NCBI GenBank assembly: GCA_030627705.1
Contig: DAOVTE010000002.1
Span: 1 to 41,541, forward strand
Length of the DNA stretch: 41,541 bases
Reading direction: 5' to 3'
Origin: Bacteroidales bacterium
GTDB taxonomy: Bacteria; Bacteroidota; Bacteroidia; Bacteroidales; JAFGXI01
The notes below the pieces were generated by a model. It saw only the letters and a list, made by a program, of their open reading frames with translations. It searched no databases and was not told the DNA's origin. Positions within the stretch are counted from its first letter, which is position 1, and every line of letters starts with the position of its first letter. Below, piece by piece: positions 28,760 through 38,490 of the stretch. A program made the translations under genes and the position numbers.

Positions 28760-31700
28760 TTAGTGCTTAATTACAATTTTTTTAGTAAATGTAGTTTCAT
28801 TAACGGTTAATTTACAGTAATATACACCTGAATTAAATTCTGATAAATTAAGGTTAATAGTATTGTTGTTTACTTTAATGCTCTTTATTTCTTCTCCCAA
28901 AGAATTATAAATAGATAGATTAAAACTTGAATTATCTCCGTTTAGGTTTATTTCTGTATAATCGTTTGCAGGGTTCGGATAAATTGTGAAGTTTAATGAA
29001 TTATCAATTACATTATCTCTAGTTATTAATATATTATCTGCAGGAGGAAAAACAATAAAATCAACCCAAGCTGCATCGTCACCATTAGATACGCTCATAT
29101 CTTTAGTATAAGACCATAAAAGATTATGATTACCTGATGTAATTGCATACGCTTCTCTTGAATACGAAGAGTTTAAACCACTCCATTGACCTTTTGTTGT
29201 TCCATCTACAACGAATTCTAAATAATCGTACATATTTCCTTCTGAAGAAACCCTTTGAAAGAATGAAATAGAATCATTAGCCAAAACATTAATATCTATT
29301 TGAAGATCAGAGTTTTGATTATCGTTTATATTACCAGAACGTGCTGCATAATTACCTTCGTATGCTTCTGTTCCGCTTATTATATACCAAGGTGTAGAAC
29401 TAGTATTGTTCCATAAATATTTAGTAAAGTTATTGGTCTCCCAATCTTCTACCAACATTCCAACAGCTAATGTAATTGTTTTACTACTTGAGTATGGACT
29501 TGCATCAACATTATAATTAAATATAACTGAGTTGCCTGTAGATATTGCTGCATCAACAGTAATTTCGAACTGTGCCATTTCTATGCTATCTACCATAATA
29601 ATATTTAACATTTGTGAGCTTTGAGTGATGCTTATATATGGATTTGATGAAGATAATGTTCCTGTTGCAAATGGAGAATCTGCATGTCCAATATTTTTTG
29701 TAGGAATATATAATGTTGCTATTTCTCCTGGATCTAATCTATTATTTCCGTTACCATATTGAGTATCATCAATAATTATAGTTTGAATATCTAATATAGG
29801 AGCGTTAAGATTTATAGAGAAATTAATATTCCAAATACTATCATTAATATCTTTAACTATACCGTTGAATGAAACAGAATGTTGATCAACTATATAATTG
29901 TTTACATCGAATGCAAAAGCACCAATTTGTTGAACGCTACCGCTATATGTAATAACCCCCCAAGCATTAAAATTATCAGTAATTACAATATTTGTGTCTG
30001 TAGTAGAAATTAATACAGAATCAATATCTGTTGCTACAGAGCCAATATTTGATAAAGTTACATCTAAGATTATAGATTCGTTGTAGTCTGCAATACCGTT
30101 ATTGTTTCCTGCTGCATCATTAACATTATTCGATGTATAAGAAATATAAGGAACAGAACCAACAATTAATTGTATAGTTCCAAGATATGGAGCTCTATTT
30201 TGTTTAGTTCCAACAATATCAAGAAAAAGAGGTTGATTAATAGCAGTAAAATTAAAATTAACAATACCACTTGTATCAGATAATTGTGCATCTAATAATA
30301 TCGTATCATTTAATGATAAAGCTATATATGCACCTGGCTCTGTTGTTACTGTTAAACTTGAAATTCCAATAGGCATTGCTGTAGCATGGCTAACAGATAG
30401 TGCCTGTGGAACAGAAAAATATGTCATTACAGAAGGGTCACCCATTAAATGATATATTTCCCAATAATAATTAATATAATTTGTGCCTCCTTCTGTTACT
30501 GCAAGGTTTCCTCTGAACATAACTTGACCATTTGTAACATACCATTTAGATTCTGCTTCGCCATGATCGTGAAAAACACCATCGTAAGCACCTAAACTTG
30601 AGGCTGCATAAGTTGGGTTTGCACTTACTGTAGCAACACCTACGCCCCAGTAATAATCTTCGTCCCATAAAGTGCTATTAGAGCCGCCAATATGACCTAT
30701 TGCACCTTTATTATTAGCTCTTAACAAAGCTTCGCCAAAACAAACAGAATTGTTAAATTGATTAGATTGACAACAGTTTCCTATTGATAAAGGATATTTA
30801 TCTTCGTTTTGTAAGTCAGCAACATCTGCTATTGTAAAACTAGGATTTGCCCAACCACTAGGACCACAATGCGCAGTATAATTTACAAACCCTACACCAT
30901 TGCTAATATTTGCTTGTATAGAGTCTGATGCAACTGCATCGTTAGAAAGTATTGGTGAACCAGAACCATACAAATATGTATTGGATATTAATCCGTGACT
31001 AGCATTAAAATAATTATTTGTACCATAATTAATTTGTCCGTTACCATATGTTGGCGCATAACTTCCATCTACACCAGCAACCATTACAACTCTGTTTAAA
31101 AACGAAGGGTCTGGAAATAAGTATTTCTCGTATTCTATAGTTTTATCTATTTGTGGTAGTAATTCTGCAATATTTGTTGCCGAGAATCTACCATAATAAA
31201 GCTCTGGTAAAACATCGCCTCCTCCATCGTATTCGCAATAATATAAATCTGTAATATGTCCACCAGTTGTACCGCTAAATGCAGGAATTTGTGCTATATC
31301 TCCAACAAATAATACAAACGAAGGTGCTGTATTTGTTGGTGTTGCATTATTATAAAGATTTTGCAGATATGCTTTTATTGATGTAGTACTTGTGCCAACA
31401 GCAGTATCATTTGTATATGCTTCTATTACATTAAATCCTTTTTGGGTTTTCCATTTTACAAAAGGTTGTAATGTAGATTCAAACATTGGGTCAGAAACTA
31501 TAACGTAAGTTACTGGTCCATAATTAACTAATGTATCTTTTACTGCTTTGTAATTTGTGGTATTCACAAAAGAAGGAGTAAAATATGGAGAGTAGTACTT
31601 TTGTTTTAATTTATTTGTTTTTACAATATTAGCATCTTTAAAAATAACTTTTATTTCTAGGTTATTATACACACTTATTGTCTTAGTAACTGGGTTATAC

Positions 31701-32239
31701 TGTATTGGGTTCAGTTCCAATCTCCCAATATTTGTTCCACGCATTTTACCAACTTTTATAAGCTCTGCTAGTGGTTTACTTGAGAATCCATTAACCTTAT
31801 AATTATTTCTATTGTAGTAAAATCTAGCGTTTTCAGGATCTTCACTTTTTGAAACCGAAGGTTGTACAGGGATTAATTTGTTGTAAATAAAAAAGTCTGA
31901 TAATTTTATTTCCTCTACATTGTAAGATATAATATCTATACTAATATTTGCGCCTTCTGGTATTTCTACTAATTTTTTTATAGCTAAAACACTAGGGTTC
32001 CCTATTTCTGTATAGTCTTTTGAATAACCATTAATTTGCAATTGAGTAAATACATCAGAATCTGTGATAACATCAAAAAAACTAATGTTTGATATTGAAT
32101 TAATACATTCGAAATTTGTGCTTTCTAATGACGTAACCTTAAAAAAGGTTTCAGCTTGATTAAGGTTTATTATATTCTTTTGAGCATATGTAGATGCTGC
32201 GAATACAAAGATCGATAAAAAAAATAAAATGTTTTTCAT
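28760..32239 (-). CDS. Gingipain-like C25 family cysteine peptidase with T9SS type A-like C-terminal domain
   Basis: SFVLFVGDIAQIPAF, LPELYYGRFSATNIAELLPQIDKTIEYEKY, catalytic-region VNYTAHCGPSGWANPSF and LSIGNCCQSNQFN; FTIYPNPANDYTEINL...KKIVIKH. Confidence 0.92.
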   Translation of the reverse strand: MKNILFFLSIFVFAASTYAQKNIINLNQAETFFKVTSLESTNFECINSISNISFFDVITDSDVFTQLQINGYSKDYTEIGNPSVLAIKKLVEIPEGANISIDIISYNVEEIKLSDFFIYNKLIPVQPSVSKSEDPENARFYYNRNNYKVNGFSSKPLAELIKVGKMRGTNIGRLELNPIQYNPVTKTISVYNNLEIKVIFKDANIVKTNKLKQKYYSPYFTPSFVNTTNYKAVKDTLVNYGPVTYVIVSDPMFESTLQPFVKWKTQKGFNVIEAYTNDTAVGTSTTSIKAYLQNLYNNATPTNTAPSFVLFVGDIAQIPAFSGTTGGHITDLYYCEYDGGGDVLPELYYGRFSATNIAELLPQIDKTIEYEKYLFPDPSFLNRVVMVAGVDGSYAPTYGNGQINYGTNNYFNASHGLISNTYLYGSGSPILSNDAVASDSIQANISNGVGFVNYTAHCGPSGWANPSFTIADVADLQNEDKYPLSIGNCCQSNQFNNSVCFGEALLRANNKGAIGHIGGSNSTLWDEDYYWGVGVATVSANPTYAASSLGAYDGVFHDHGEAESKWYVTNGQVMFRGNLAVTEGGTNYINYYWEIYHLMGDPSVMTYFSVPQALSVSHATAMPIGISSLTVTTEPGAYIALSLNDTILLDAQLSDTSGIVNFNFTAINQPLFLDIVGTKQNRAPYLGTIQLIVGSVPYISYTSNNVNDAAGNNNGIADYNESIILDVTLSNIGSVATDIDSVLISTTDTNIVITDNFNAWGVITYSGSVQQIGAFAFDVNNYIVDQHSVSFNGIVKDINDSIWNINFSINLNAPILDIQTIIIDDTQYGNGNNRLDPGEIATLYIPTKNIGHADSPFATGTLSSSNPYISITQSSQMLNIIMVDSIEMAQFEITVDAAISTGNSVIFNYNVDASPYSSSKTITLAVGMLVEDWETNNFTKYLWNNTSSTPWYIISGTEAYEGNYAARSGNINDNQNSDLQIDINVLANDSISFFQRVSSEGNMYDYLEFVVDGTTKGQWSGLNSSYSREAYAITSGNHNLLWSYTKDMSVSNGDDAAWVDFIVFPPADNILITRDNVIDNSLNFTIYPNPANDYTEINLNGDNSSFNLSIYNSLGEEIKSIKVNNNTINLNLSEFNSGVYYCKLTVNETTFTKKIVIKH

Positions 32240-32340
32240 AATAGTATTAGTGTGAAATTTTAGAAGATAAAGTTAAATAAATTTTTTAATATATTTATTA
32301 ATTCTAATTTTAGACTTTAAATTTATACAAAAGTTGCTTT

Positions 32341-32829
32341 ATGATAGACAAAGAATGGGTTGATGAGGTGATATTTAACCTTAACAAAGCTAGAAAAAAA
32401 CAAAATTCTAAAGATGAGAGGCTTTTGCAACTGAATAAAGTATCAAGAATAGTGCATAAAGTTGGATTTTTCTCTGATTCGTGTAAAGAATGTAACTCAT
32501 ATAAAAAACAATTAGAAGATTTTGCAATAGATCCAAAGTCGTATATTACATTTAGCAATAAAATAAAAGAATTTGATGTTTTCATAAACATTGTATCAAA
32601 ACATTTAGAGACTGAACATAAAATTAGACCAATTAGGTACTATACATCATTATATTCATTTTTTGGAATGTTGATTGGCTCTTTAATAGGAGTTTTAATC
32701 AATTATTTAATAAGTGAAGAGAAATTGTTTTCGGGAGCATTAATAGGCTGGGTGGTAGGTCTTGTTATTGGGAGATTAATAGGTGTAAAAAAGGATTATA
32801 ATAATAAAAATAATAATAAACAATACTAA
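32341..32829 (+). CDS. Hypothetical protein with two C-terminal TM segments
   Basis: Soluble N-terminal half with CKECNSYKKQ; YSFFGMLIGSLIGVLINYLIS and LFSGALIGWVVGLVIGRLIGV hydrophobic segments; stops 10 nt before the next CDS. Confidence 0.7.
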   Translation: MIDKEWVDEVIFNLNKARKKQNSKDERLLQLNKVSRIVHKVGFFSDSCKECNSYKKQLEDFAIDPKSYITFSNKIKEFDVFINIVSKHLETEHKIRPIRYYTSLYSFFGMLIGSLIGVLINYLISEEKLFSGALIGWVVGLVIGRLIGVKKDYNNKNNNKQY

Positions 32830-32839
32830 ATAATTTATA

Positions 32840-34975
32840 ATGAAAAAATATGTAATAGTCGCGTTAGTAGCATCAGTTATTATTTCGTGCAGCCAACAAA
32901 AAGAGAATGTTCAAGAACTTAAATTCGATTATCCAAAAACAGCAAAAGGAGAAGTTTCAGATAATTATTTTGGAATAGAAGTAAGTGATCCATACCGATG
33001 GTTAGAGAACGATACTTCTATCGAAACAAAAAACTGGGTAACCGAGCAAAACAAAGTAACATTTGCTTATTTAAACGAAATCCCATTCAAAGAAAAAATT
33101 AAAAATAGATTAACCGAAATTATTAATTACCCAAAACAATCGGCTCCGTTTAAAAAAGGCGATATGTATTTTTATTACAAAAATACAGGATTACAAAATC
33201 AAAGTTTGCTTTATGCAACCGACGATTACACAAAAGAAGGCACAGTACTTTTAGATCCAAATTCGTTTTCTGATGATGGAACAGTTGCCCTTTCGTCTAT
33301 GGATATTTCTAAAAACGGAAAATATATTGCATACTCAATTTCGCGTGGAGGTTCTGATTGGAAAGAAATTTACGTAAAAAACATTGAGACTGGAGAAATG
33401 GAAGAAGATCACTTAGAATGGGTTAAGTTTTCAGGTATTTCGTGGCACAAAGATGGGTTTTATTATAGCGGTTACGATGCTCCAAAAAAAGGAACAGAGC
33501 TTTCAACTAAGAACGAATTTCATAAATTGTATTTTCATAAATTAGGAACTCCACAAACCGAAGATATTATTGTAATGGAGAATAAAGAGCTGCCTTTACG
33601 CATGTTTTATGGAAGCACTACCGATGATGAGAATTACTTAATAATTTACGAAGAAAACGTTGGTAGTAGAGGCGCTAAAATTTATTACGTAGATTTAAGC
33701 ACAGAAGATAAAAAAGCAATAGCATTAACAGATAATTTCGATTTCGAATATGGAATTCTTGCAAATTACGATAATAAACTTATATTTCAGACAAATATTA
33801 ACGCACCAAAGTCTAAGCTTATAAGTATTGATTTAACAGATATTTCGCAAGAAAATTGGAAAGATATTATTCCCGAATCAGAATATGTAATGAAATCTGT
33901 TTCGTATGTAAACAATAAATTTATTGTTAAATATATGAAGGATGCACATAATATATTGCAAGTATTTTCGCTAGACGGAAAACTTATTAACGATATTAAA
34001 ATGCCAACAATCTGTTCAGTTGGTGGATTCTCAGGAAACAAAGACGAAAAAATTGGATTCTACACAATATCATCGTTTATTTTCCCATCTACAGTTTATA
34101 AATACGATTTCGAAACACAAAAATCAGAAATAATATTTAAACCAGAAGTAGATTTCGACGATACGCAATACGAAACAAAACAAATATTCTTTGCATCTAA
34201 AGATGGAACAAAAATCCCTATGTTTATTGTGCATAAAAAAGAAATTGAGCTAGACGGAAATCATCCAACATTACTTTACGGATACGGAGGCTTTAATGTA
34301 AGTATTACACCAAGTTTTAGTGCATCGCGATTAATTTGGCTAGAAAATAATGGTGTTGTTGCAATTGCTACACTTAGGGGTGGTGGCGAATACGGACAAG
34401 ATTGGCACGAAGCAGGTATGAGATTAAACAAACAAAATGTTTTTGACGATTTTATTGCAGCAGGCGAATATTTAATTTCAGAAAAATACACAGCCTCGTC
34501 TAAATTAACAATACAAGGTGGCTCTAACGGTGGATTATTAGTTGGGGCAGTTACAAACCAACGTCCAGATTTGATGGCAGTTTCTTTACCAGCAGTTGGT
34601 GTAATGGATATGCTTAGATATCAGCACTTTACAATAGGTTGGAATTGGGTTACAGATTATGGATCAAGCGAAGATTCTACACAATTCGATAATTTATTTG
34701 GAATTTCTCCAATTCATAATATTACGGCAGACAAGAACTACCCAGCAGTTTTAGTTACAACAGCCGACCACGACGATAGAGTTGTGCCAGCACATTCGTT
34801 TAAATACATTTCTACATTGCAAGAGCATTACAAAGGCAATAATCCTGTAATGATTCGTATAGGCGTAGATGCAGGACACGGTGCAGGAAAACCAATCTCT
34901 AAAACAATAGAGGAATACGCAGATTTATGGTCGTTTGCTTTTTATAATATGGGAGTTGTGCCTGTTTATGAGTAG
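32840..34975 (+). CDS. Prolyl oligopeptidase family (S9A) serine peptidase, predicted lipoprotein
   Basis: Lipobox VIISC; YRWLENDTS; nucleophile motif IQGGSNGGLLVGAV; TADHDDRVVPAHSFKY; GVDAGHGAGKP. Confidence 0.95.
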   Translation: MKKYVIVALVASVIISCSQQKENVQELKFDYPKTAKGEVSDNYFGIEVSDPYRWLENDTSIETKNWVTEQNKVTFAYLNEIPFKEKIKNRLTEIINYPKQSAPFKKGDMYFYYKNTGLQNQSLLYATDDYTKEGTVLLDPNSFSDDGTVALSSMDISKNGKYIAYSISRGGSDWKEIYVKNIETGEMEEDHLEWVKFSGISWHKDGFYYSGYDAPKKGTELSTKNEFHKLYFHKLGTPQTEDIIVMENKELPLRMFYGSTTDDENYLIIYEENVGSRGAKIYYVDLSTEDKKAIALTDNFDFEYGILANYDNKLIFQTNINAPKSKLISIDLTDISQENWKDIIPESEYVMKSVSYVNNKFIVKYMKDAHNILQVFSLDGKLINDIKMPTICSVGGFSGNKDEKIGFYTISSFIFPSTVYKYDFETQKSEIIFKPEVDFDDTQYETKQIFFASKDGTKIPMFIVHKKEIELDGNHPTLLYGYGGFNVSITPSFSASRLIWLENNGVVAIATLRGGGEYGQDWHEAGMRLNKQNVFDDFIAAGEYLISEKYTASSKLTIQGGSNGGLLVGAVTNQRPDLMAVSLPAVGVMDMLRYQHFTIGWNWVTDYGSSEDSTQFDNLFGISPIHNITADKNYPAVLVTTADHDDRVVPAHSFKYISTLQEHYKGNNPVMIRIGVDAGHGAGKPISKTIEEYADLWSFAFYNMGVVPVYE

Positions 34976-35002
34976 GGTGAATTAAAAGAATATACATACA
35001 AA

Positions 35003-35035
35003 AAGCCCTTCAAAGTTTATAACCTTGAAGGGCTT
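35003..35035. terminator. Hairpin downstream of the S9A peptidase gene
   Basis: AAGCCCTTCAA ... TTGAAGGGCTT, 11-bp perfect stem. Confidence 0.75.
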
Positions 35036-35067
35036 GATTAAATTTTAATTATTAATGTTTGAGAAAA

Positions 35068-35139
35068 ATAATCTGCTGCGCGATTGTAATAAAATCACAC
35101 GAAGAAATTCTTGCGGTAGCAGGGGTTTGCACAGATTAT
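35068..35139. repeat. 72-nt structured palindromic element (possible REP-like or small RNA structure)
   Basis: ATAATCTG-ct-GC ... GC-a-CAGATTAT closing stem; internal GCGCGATT (35078-35085) / AATCACAC (35093-35100), which pairs through G-U only on the minus strand; minus-strand 3' end runs into TTTTT. Confidence 0.45.
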
Positions 35140-35158
35140 AAAATGCTAAATGATAAAA

Positions 35159-35181
35159 AAGTGTAGATGCAATCTACACTT
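35159..35181 (-). terminator. Terminator of the minus-strand gene 35218..36165
   Basis: AAGTGTAGAT-gca-ATCTACACTT with T6 tract on the minus strand. Confidence 0.88.
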
Positions 35182-35217
35182 AGTTTTGTTATTTTATTCT
35201 TCGCTTATTGGGGGTAA

Positions 35218-36165
35218 TTAAACGTTGCCTTTAAACATAACTCCAATCTTTACAGAAAAATAAATTCCTGCTCCATCTTTGTACTTTGGCACAGGAAGAA
35301 CCCCTGTTTCTAATCCGAAATAATTAACAAGAAATTTATTTTTAGAGTTATTCGTTCTTGTTTCCCAACCAACACGCCAACCAAGTTTATATGGAAATAA
35401 ATATAGATTTTCGTAAACGTGACTATTATTAGGTTCTACAATATATTTTTCGTTACTAGAAAGTTTTAACAGAATATCGAAATACCAATTTGAATTTTTT
35501 GTATAATTATATTTACCGTAGGGAGCATAAGCAAAAGAAGTTTTACTTATCCCTATCATTAAATTATTTGCAGAATAAGATGTAATAGTAAAATTATTGG
35601 GAGTATTAATATAATAAAAATTACGTAATACATTCTCTTGATCGTGAAAAATACCTAATCTAGCACCTAACTTATTTGTTTTTTGAGTTGTGTTTTTTTT
35701 ATAAACCTGAGCTAAATTACCAAACCACATAACCATTTCTCCCGTAAAGTGTATATACTTTTGATTAGACTTATAATCAAAAAAGTAGTAAGTGCCAAAA
35801 ATCTCTGTTTGATTAAATTTTCTATAAGCATCAGGATGTTTTTCCCTATCCTCTAATTCAATATTAGGAAAGAATTCACCTAATTTGTGTGCAAATATAG
35901 ATTTAAATTGAACGGAGAATAAATCATTATTATATACACCATCAAACGAATATGACATAAGCCCATGCATTCTTCCTGCGTTAAATGTCATATATGTACC
36001 ACCAATAAACAGGTTTGGCATCTTTTTGCTTGCTCTTTTTTGTAAAGAAGCATTACTAAATGTATATGAATCTAAATTGTTATTGATAGATGCTTTTCCA
36101 ATTGCCTTCGTATTAAAATTTATAAATAAGAAAACTATAGTAAGATACGTTATAAATTTGTTCAT
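35218..36165 (-). CDS. Hypothetical outer-membrane/periplasmic protein, beta-rich
   Basis: Signal peptide MNKFITYLTIVFLFINFNTKA; alternating aromatic/polar strands and terminal IYFSVKIGVMFKGNV. Confidence 0.6.
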   Translation of the reverse strand: MNKFITYLTIVFLFINFNTKAIGKASINNNLDSYTFSNASLQKRASKKMPNLFIGGTYMTFNAGRMHGLMSYSFDGVYNNDLFSVQFKSIFAHKLGEFFPNIELEDREKHPDAYRKFNQTEIFGTYYFFDYKSNQKYIHFTGEMVMWFGNLAQVYKKNTTQKTNKLGARLGIFHDQENVLRNFYYINTPNNFTITSYSANNLMIGISKTSFAYAPYGKYNYTKNSNWYFDILLKLSSNEKYIVEPNNSHVYENLYLFPYKLGWRVGWETRTNNSKNKFLVNYFGLETGVLPVPKYKDGAGIYFSVKIGVMFKGNV

Positions 36166-36186
36166 AATTTTGCTATTAATTTTTAT

Positions 36187-37140
36187 TTAAACTTCAAACC
36201 TAGTATGGGTAATTTGTTGTTGTGCTACTTTAAATTCTAGAATAATATCGTTAATAATATCGCTAGCAGATTTTACATTATCAATTATAGAAGCAATTTG
36301 TCCAATTTCTAGCTCGCCATTTTGCAAATCGCCATCGTACATTCCTAGCTTGGCTCTACCTCTACCCAAAAGTTCTGATAACTGCTCTTTGTCTGCGCCT
36401 TCTATCTCTTTTGTGATAACTTGGTTGCAGAAATCATTTTTAATTAATCTTACAGGAACAAGTTTTTTAAACGCCAAATATGTTCCGCCTTCGGTAGTTT
36501 GGGTAATAGCATTCTTAAAGTTATCGTGCGCCGACGATTCTTTACTAGCAACAAATCTGCTGCCTATTTGAACAGCATCAGCGCCAAGTACCATACTTGC
36601 GAGCATTGCTTTTCCTGTGGCAATTCCACCTGCTGCAATCAGTGGTTTGGTGGTTTGCAATCTAACATCAGGAATTAGTGTAAGAGTTGTTGTTTCTTCT
36701 CTGCCGTTGTGTCCGCCAGCCTCAAAGCCTTCGGCTACAATTGCATCAACATCTGCTTGTTCGGCTTTTATTGCAAATTTAGAATTTGAAACTACATGCG
36801 CCACTTTTATTCCATTGTCTTGTAGAGTTTTTGTCCAAGTCTTAGGATTTCCTGCTGATGTAAAAACAACTTTCACTTTTTCTGCAATAATAATTTTCAT
36901 TATTTCTTCGGTGTGCGGGTATAATAGGGGAACGTTCACCCCAAACGGAAGATTAGTTGCAGCTTTAGTTTTTTTAATTTGCTCTTGCAGAATTTCGGGC
37001 GACATTGAACCTGCGCCGATTAATCCTAATCCGCCAGCATTAGAAACTGCACTTGCTAGTTCCCAACCGCTGCACCAAATCATCCCACCTTGTATAATTG
37101 GATATTTTATTCCGAATAAGTTCGATATTCTACTTGCCAT
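36187..37140 (-). CDS. Nitronate monooxygenase / FabK-like FMN-dependent oxidoreductase
   Basis: NLFGIKYPIIQGGMIWCSGWELASAVSNAGGLGLIGAGSMSPE; VDAIVAEGFEAGGHNG; PLIAAGGIATGKAMLASMVLGADAVQIGSRF. Confidence 0.92.
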   Translation of the reverse strand: MASRISNLFGIKYPIIQGGMIWCSGWELASAVSNAGGLGLIGAGSMSPEILQEQIKKTKAATNLPFGVNVPLLYPHTEEIMKIIIAEKVKVVFTSAGNPKTWTKTLQDNGIKVAHVVSNSKFAIKAEQADVDAIVAEGFEAGGHNGREETTTLTLIPDVRLQTTKPLIAAGGIATGKAMLASMVLGADAVQIGSRFVASKESSAHDNFKNAITQTTEGGTYLAFKKLVPVRLIKNDFCNQVITKEIEGADKEQLSELLGRGRAKLGMYDGDLQNGELEIGQIASIIDNVKSASDIINDIILEFKVAQQQITHTRFEV

Positions 37141-37172
37141 TTTATTAGTTATAAAGTTATTAAAGTTGAAGG

Positions 37173-37871
37173 TTACAGGTTTAGTTTACGAAAGTCAACT
37201 TGTGCTTTGCTGTAATCTTCGGGTATGCCTATATCTATAAAATAAGTGTCTGATATGTAACCGTAAAAGTTTTTAGATTTAACATATTTCTCCATTATGT
37301 CTTTTTCGAAGGAGAATTTTTCTTTGTTTACAGATTCGAATATTTTTTTGTTTAGAACATAAACACCACCGTTTATAAGTCCTGCTTGTTTATACGATTT
37401 TTCTTCGAAAGATGATATTTTATCTCCGTCTGTTTTTACAGTTCCGTATCTGTCAAAATCGTTTAGAGGCTTTAGCGATAATGTTAATTCCGATTTATAT
37501 AAAATATGAATTTCTTCTAATGCTCGTAAATCTACATTAAAAAATGTATCGCCATTAAGTAAAAAAAAGTCGTTATTGTCAATAAATTGAGTTGCTAATT
37601 TTATTCCTCCGCCAGTTCCTAGAGGCTCTAATTCTATGGCGTATTTTATTTTTATTCCTAGAAATTCGTCTTTAAAGTATTCTTTAATTATTTCATTTTT
37701 GTATCCAACCGAAAGAATAATGTTAGTAATTCCTTGATTTTTAAGATATCTAAAAAGGTAATCTAGAAATGGAATGCTGTTTATTGGAGCCATTGGCTTT
37801 GGAATTTCGGAAATTACATTCTTTAATCTTGTGCCTAATCCGCCAGCCAGAATTATTGCTTGATTAATCAT
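37173..37871 (-). CDS. hddC: Nucleotidyltransferase, HddC-like (D-glycero-D-manno-heptose 1-phosphate guanylyltransferase)
   Basis: AIILAGGLGTRLKNVISEIPKPMAPINSIPFLDYLFRYLKNQG; GTGGGIKLA; overlaps a gmhA-like gene and lies next to an hddA-like kinase. Confidence 0.8.
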   Translation of the reverse strand: MINQAIILAGGLGTRLKNVISEIPKPMAPINSIPFLDYLFRYLKNQGITNIILSVGYKNEIIKEYFKDEFLGIKIKYAIELEPLGTGGGIKLATQFIDNNDFFLLNGDTFFNVDLRALEEIHILYKSELTLSLKPLNDFDRYGTVKTDGDKISSFEEKSYKQAGLINGGVYVLNKKIFESVNKEKFSFEKDIMEKYVKSKNFYGYISDTYFIDIGIPEDYSKAQVDFRKLNL

Positions 37872-38436
37872 CGAAAAGAGTTTTTTCTACTATTTCGCAA
37901 ATAATATGACCAATTGTGATGTGCGATTCCTGAATTCTTGGAGTATCTTTAGATGGCACATTTATTAAAACGTCGCAATGGTTTTTCATATTGCCACCAG
38001 TTTCGCCAGTTAAGGCAATTACTTTCATTCCAAGTTTTTTTGCTTCTTCGAAAGCTCGAATTATATTTTTTGAGTTTCCCGATGTTGATATTCCAACTAA
38101 AACGTCTCCTTCTCTACCTGCGCCTTTAATGTATCTTGCATATATTTCGTCGTACGAATAATCGTTTGCAACCGCAGTTAAATAAGATGTATTTACGTGC
38201 AATGCTTCTGCTGCTAAAGAAGGCCTGTCGAAATAGAATCTGCCAGAAAGCTCGGCTGCTAGGTGCTGTGCATCTGCTGCGCTACCACCATTTCCGCAAA
38301 ATAGAACTTTACCTTTGTTTTTATATGTATTTATTATTTCGTTTGCTGATTTAGATATATTGTTAATTAAATCGTCGTCGGAAATTATATCTTGTTTTAC
38401 GTTTATTGATTTCTGTATTATATTTTTTATTGACAT
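37864..38436 (-). CDS. gmhA: Sedoheptulose 7-phosphate isomerase (SIS domain)
   Basis: VLFCGNGGSAADAQHLAAELSGRFYFDRPSLAAEAL; GDVLVGISTSGNSKNIIRAFEEAKKLGMKVIALTGETGG; HITIGHIICEIVE. Confidence 0.93.
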   Translation of the reverse strand: MSIKNIIQKSINVKQDIISDDDLINNISKSANEIINTYKNKGKVLFCGNGGSAADAQHLAAELSGRFYFDRPSLAAEALHVNTSYLTAVANDYSYDEIYARYIKGAGREGDVLVGISTSGNSKNIIRAFEEAKKLGMKVIALTGETGGNMKNHCDVLINVPSKDTPRIQESHITIGHIICEIVEKTLFDD

Positions 38437-38490
38437 TTTACTTTAGTTTGAAAGTTAAAAAGTTGAAGATTATAAAGTTTAATTTACAAA

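Noticed and set aside
36617-37240. 207-aa plus-strand ORF
   Set aside because: Fully antisense to the clear nitronate monooxygenase-like CDS and hddC end; composition fits a mirrored reading frame, no recognisable domain
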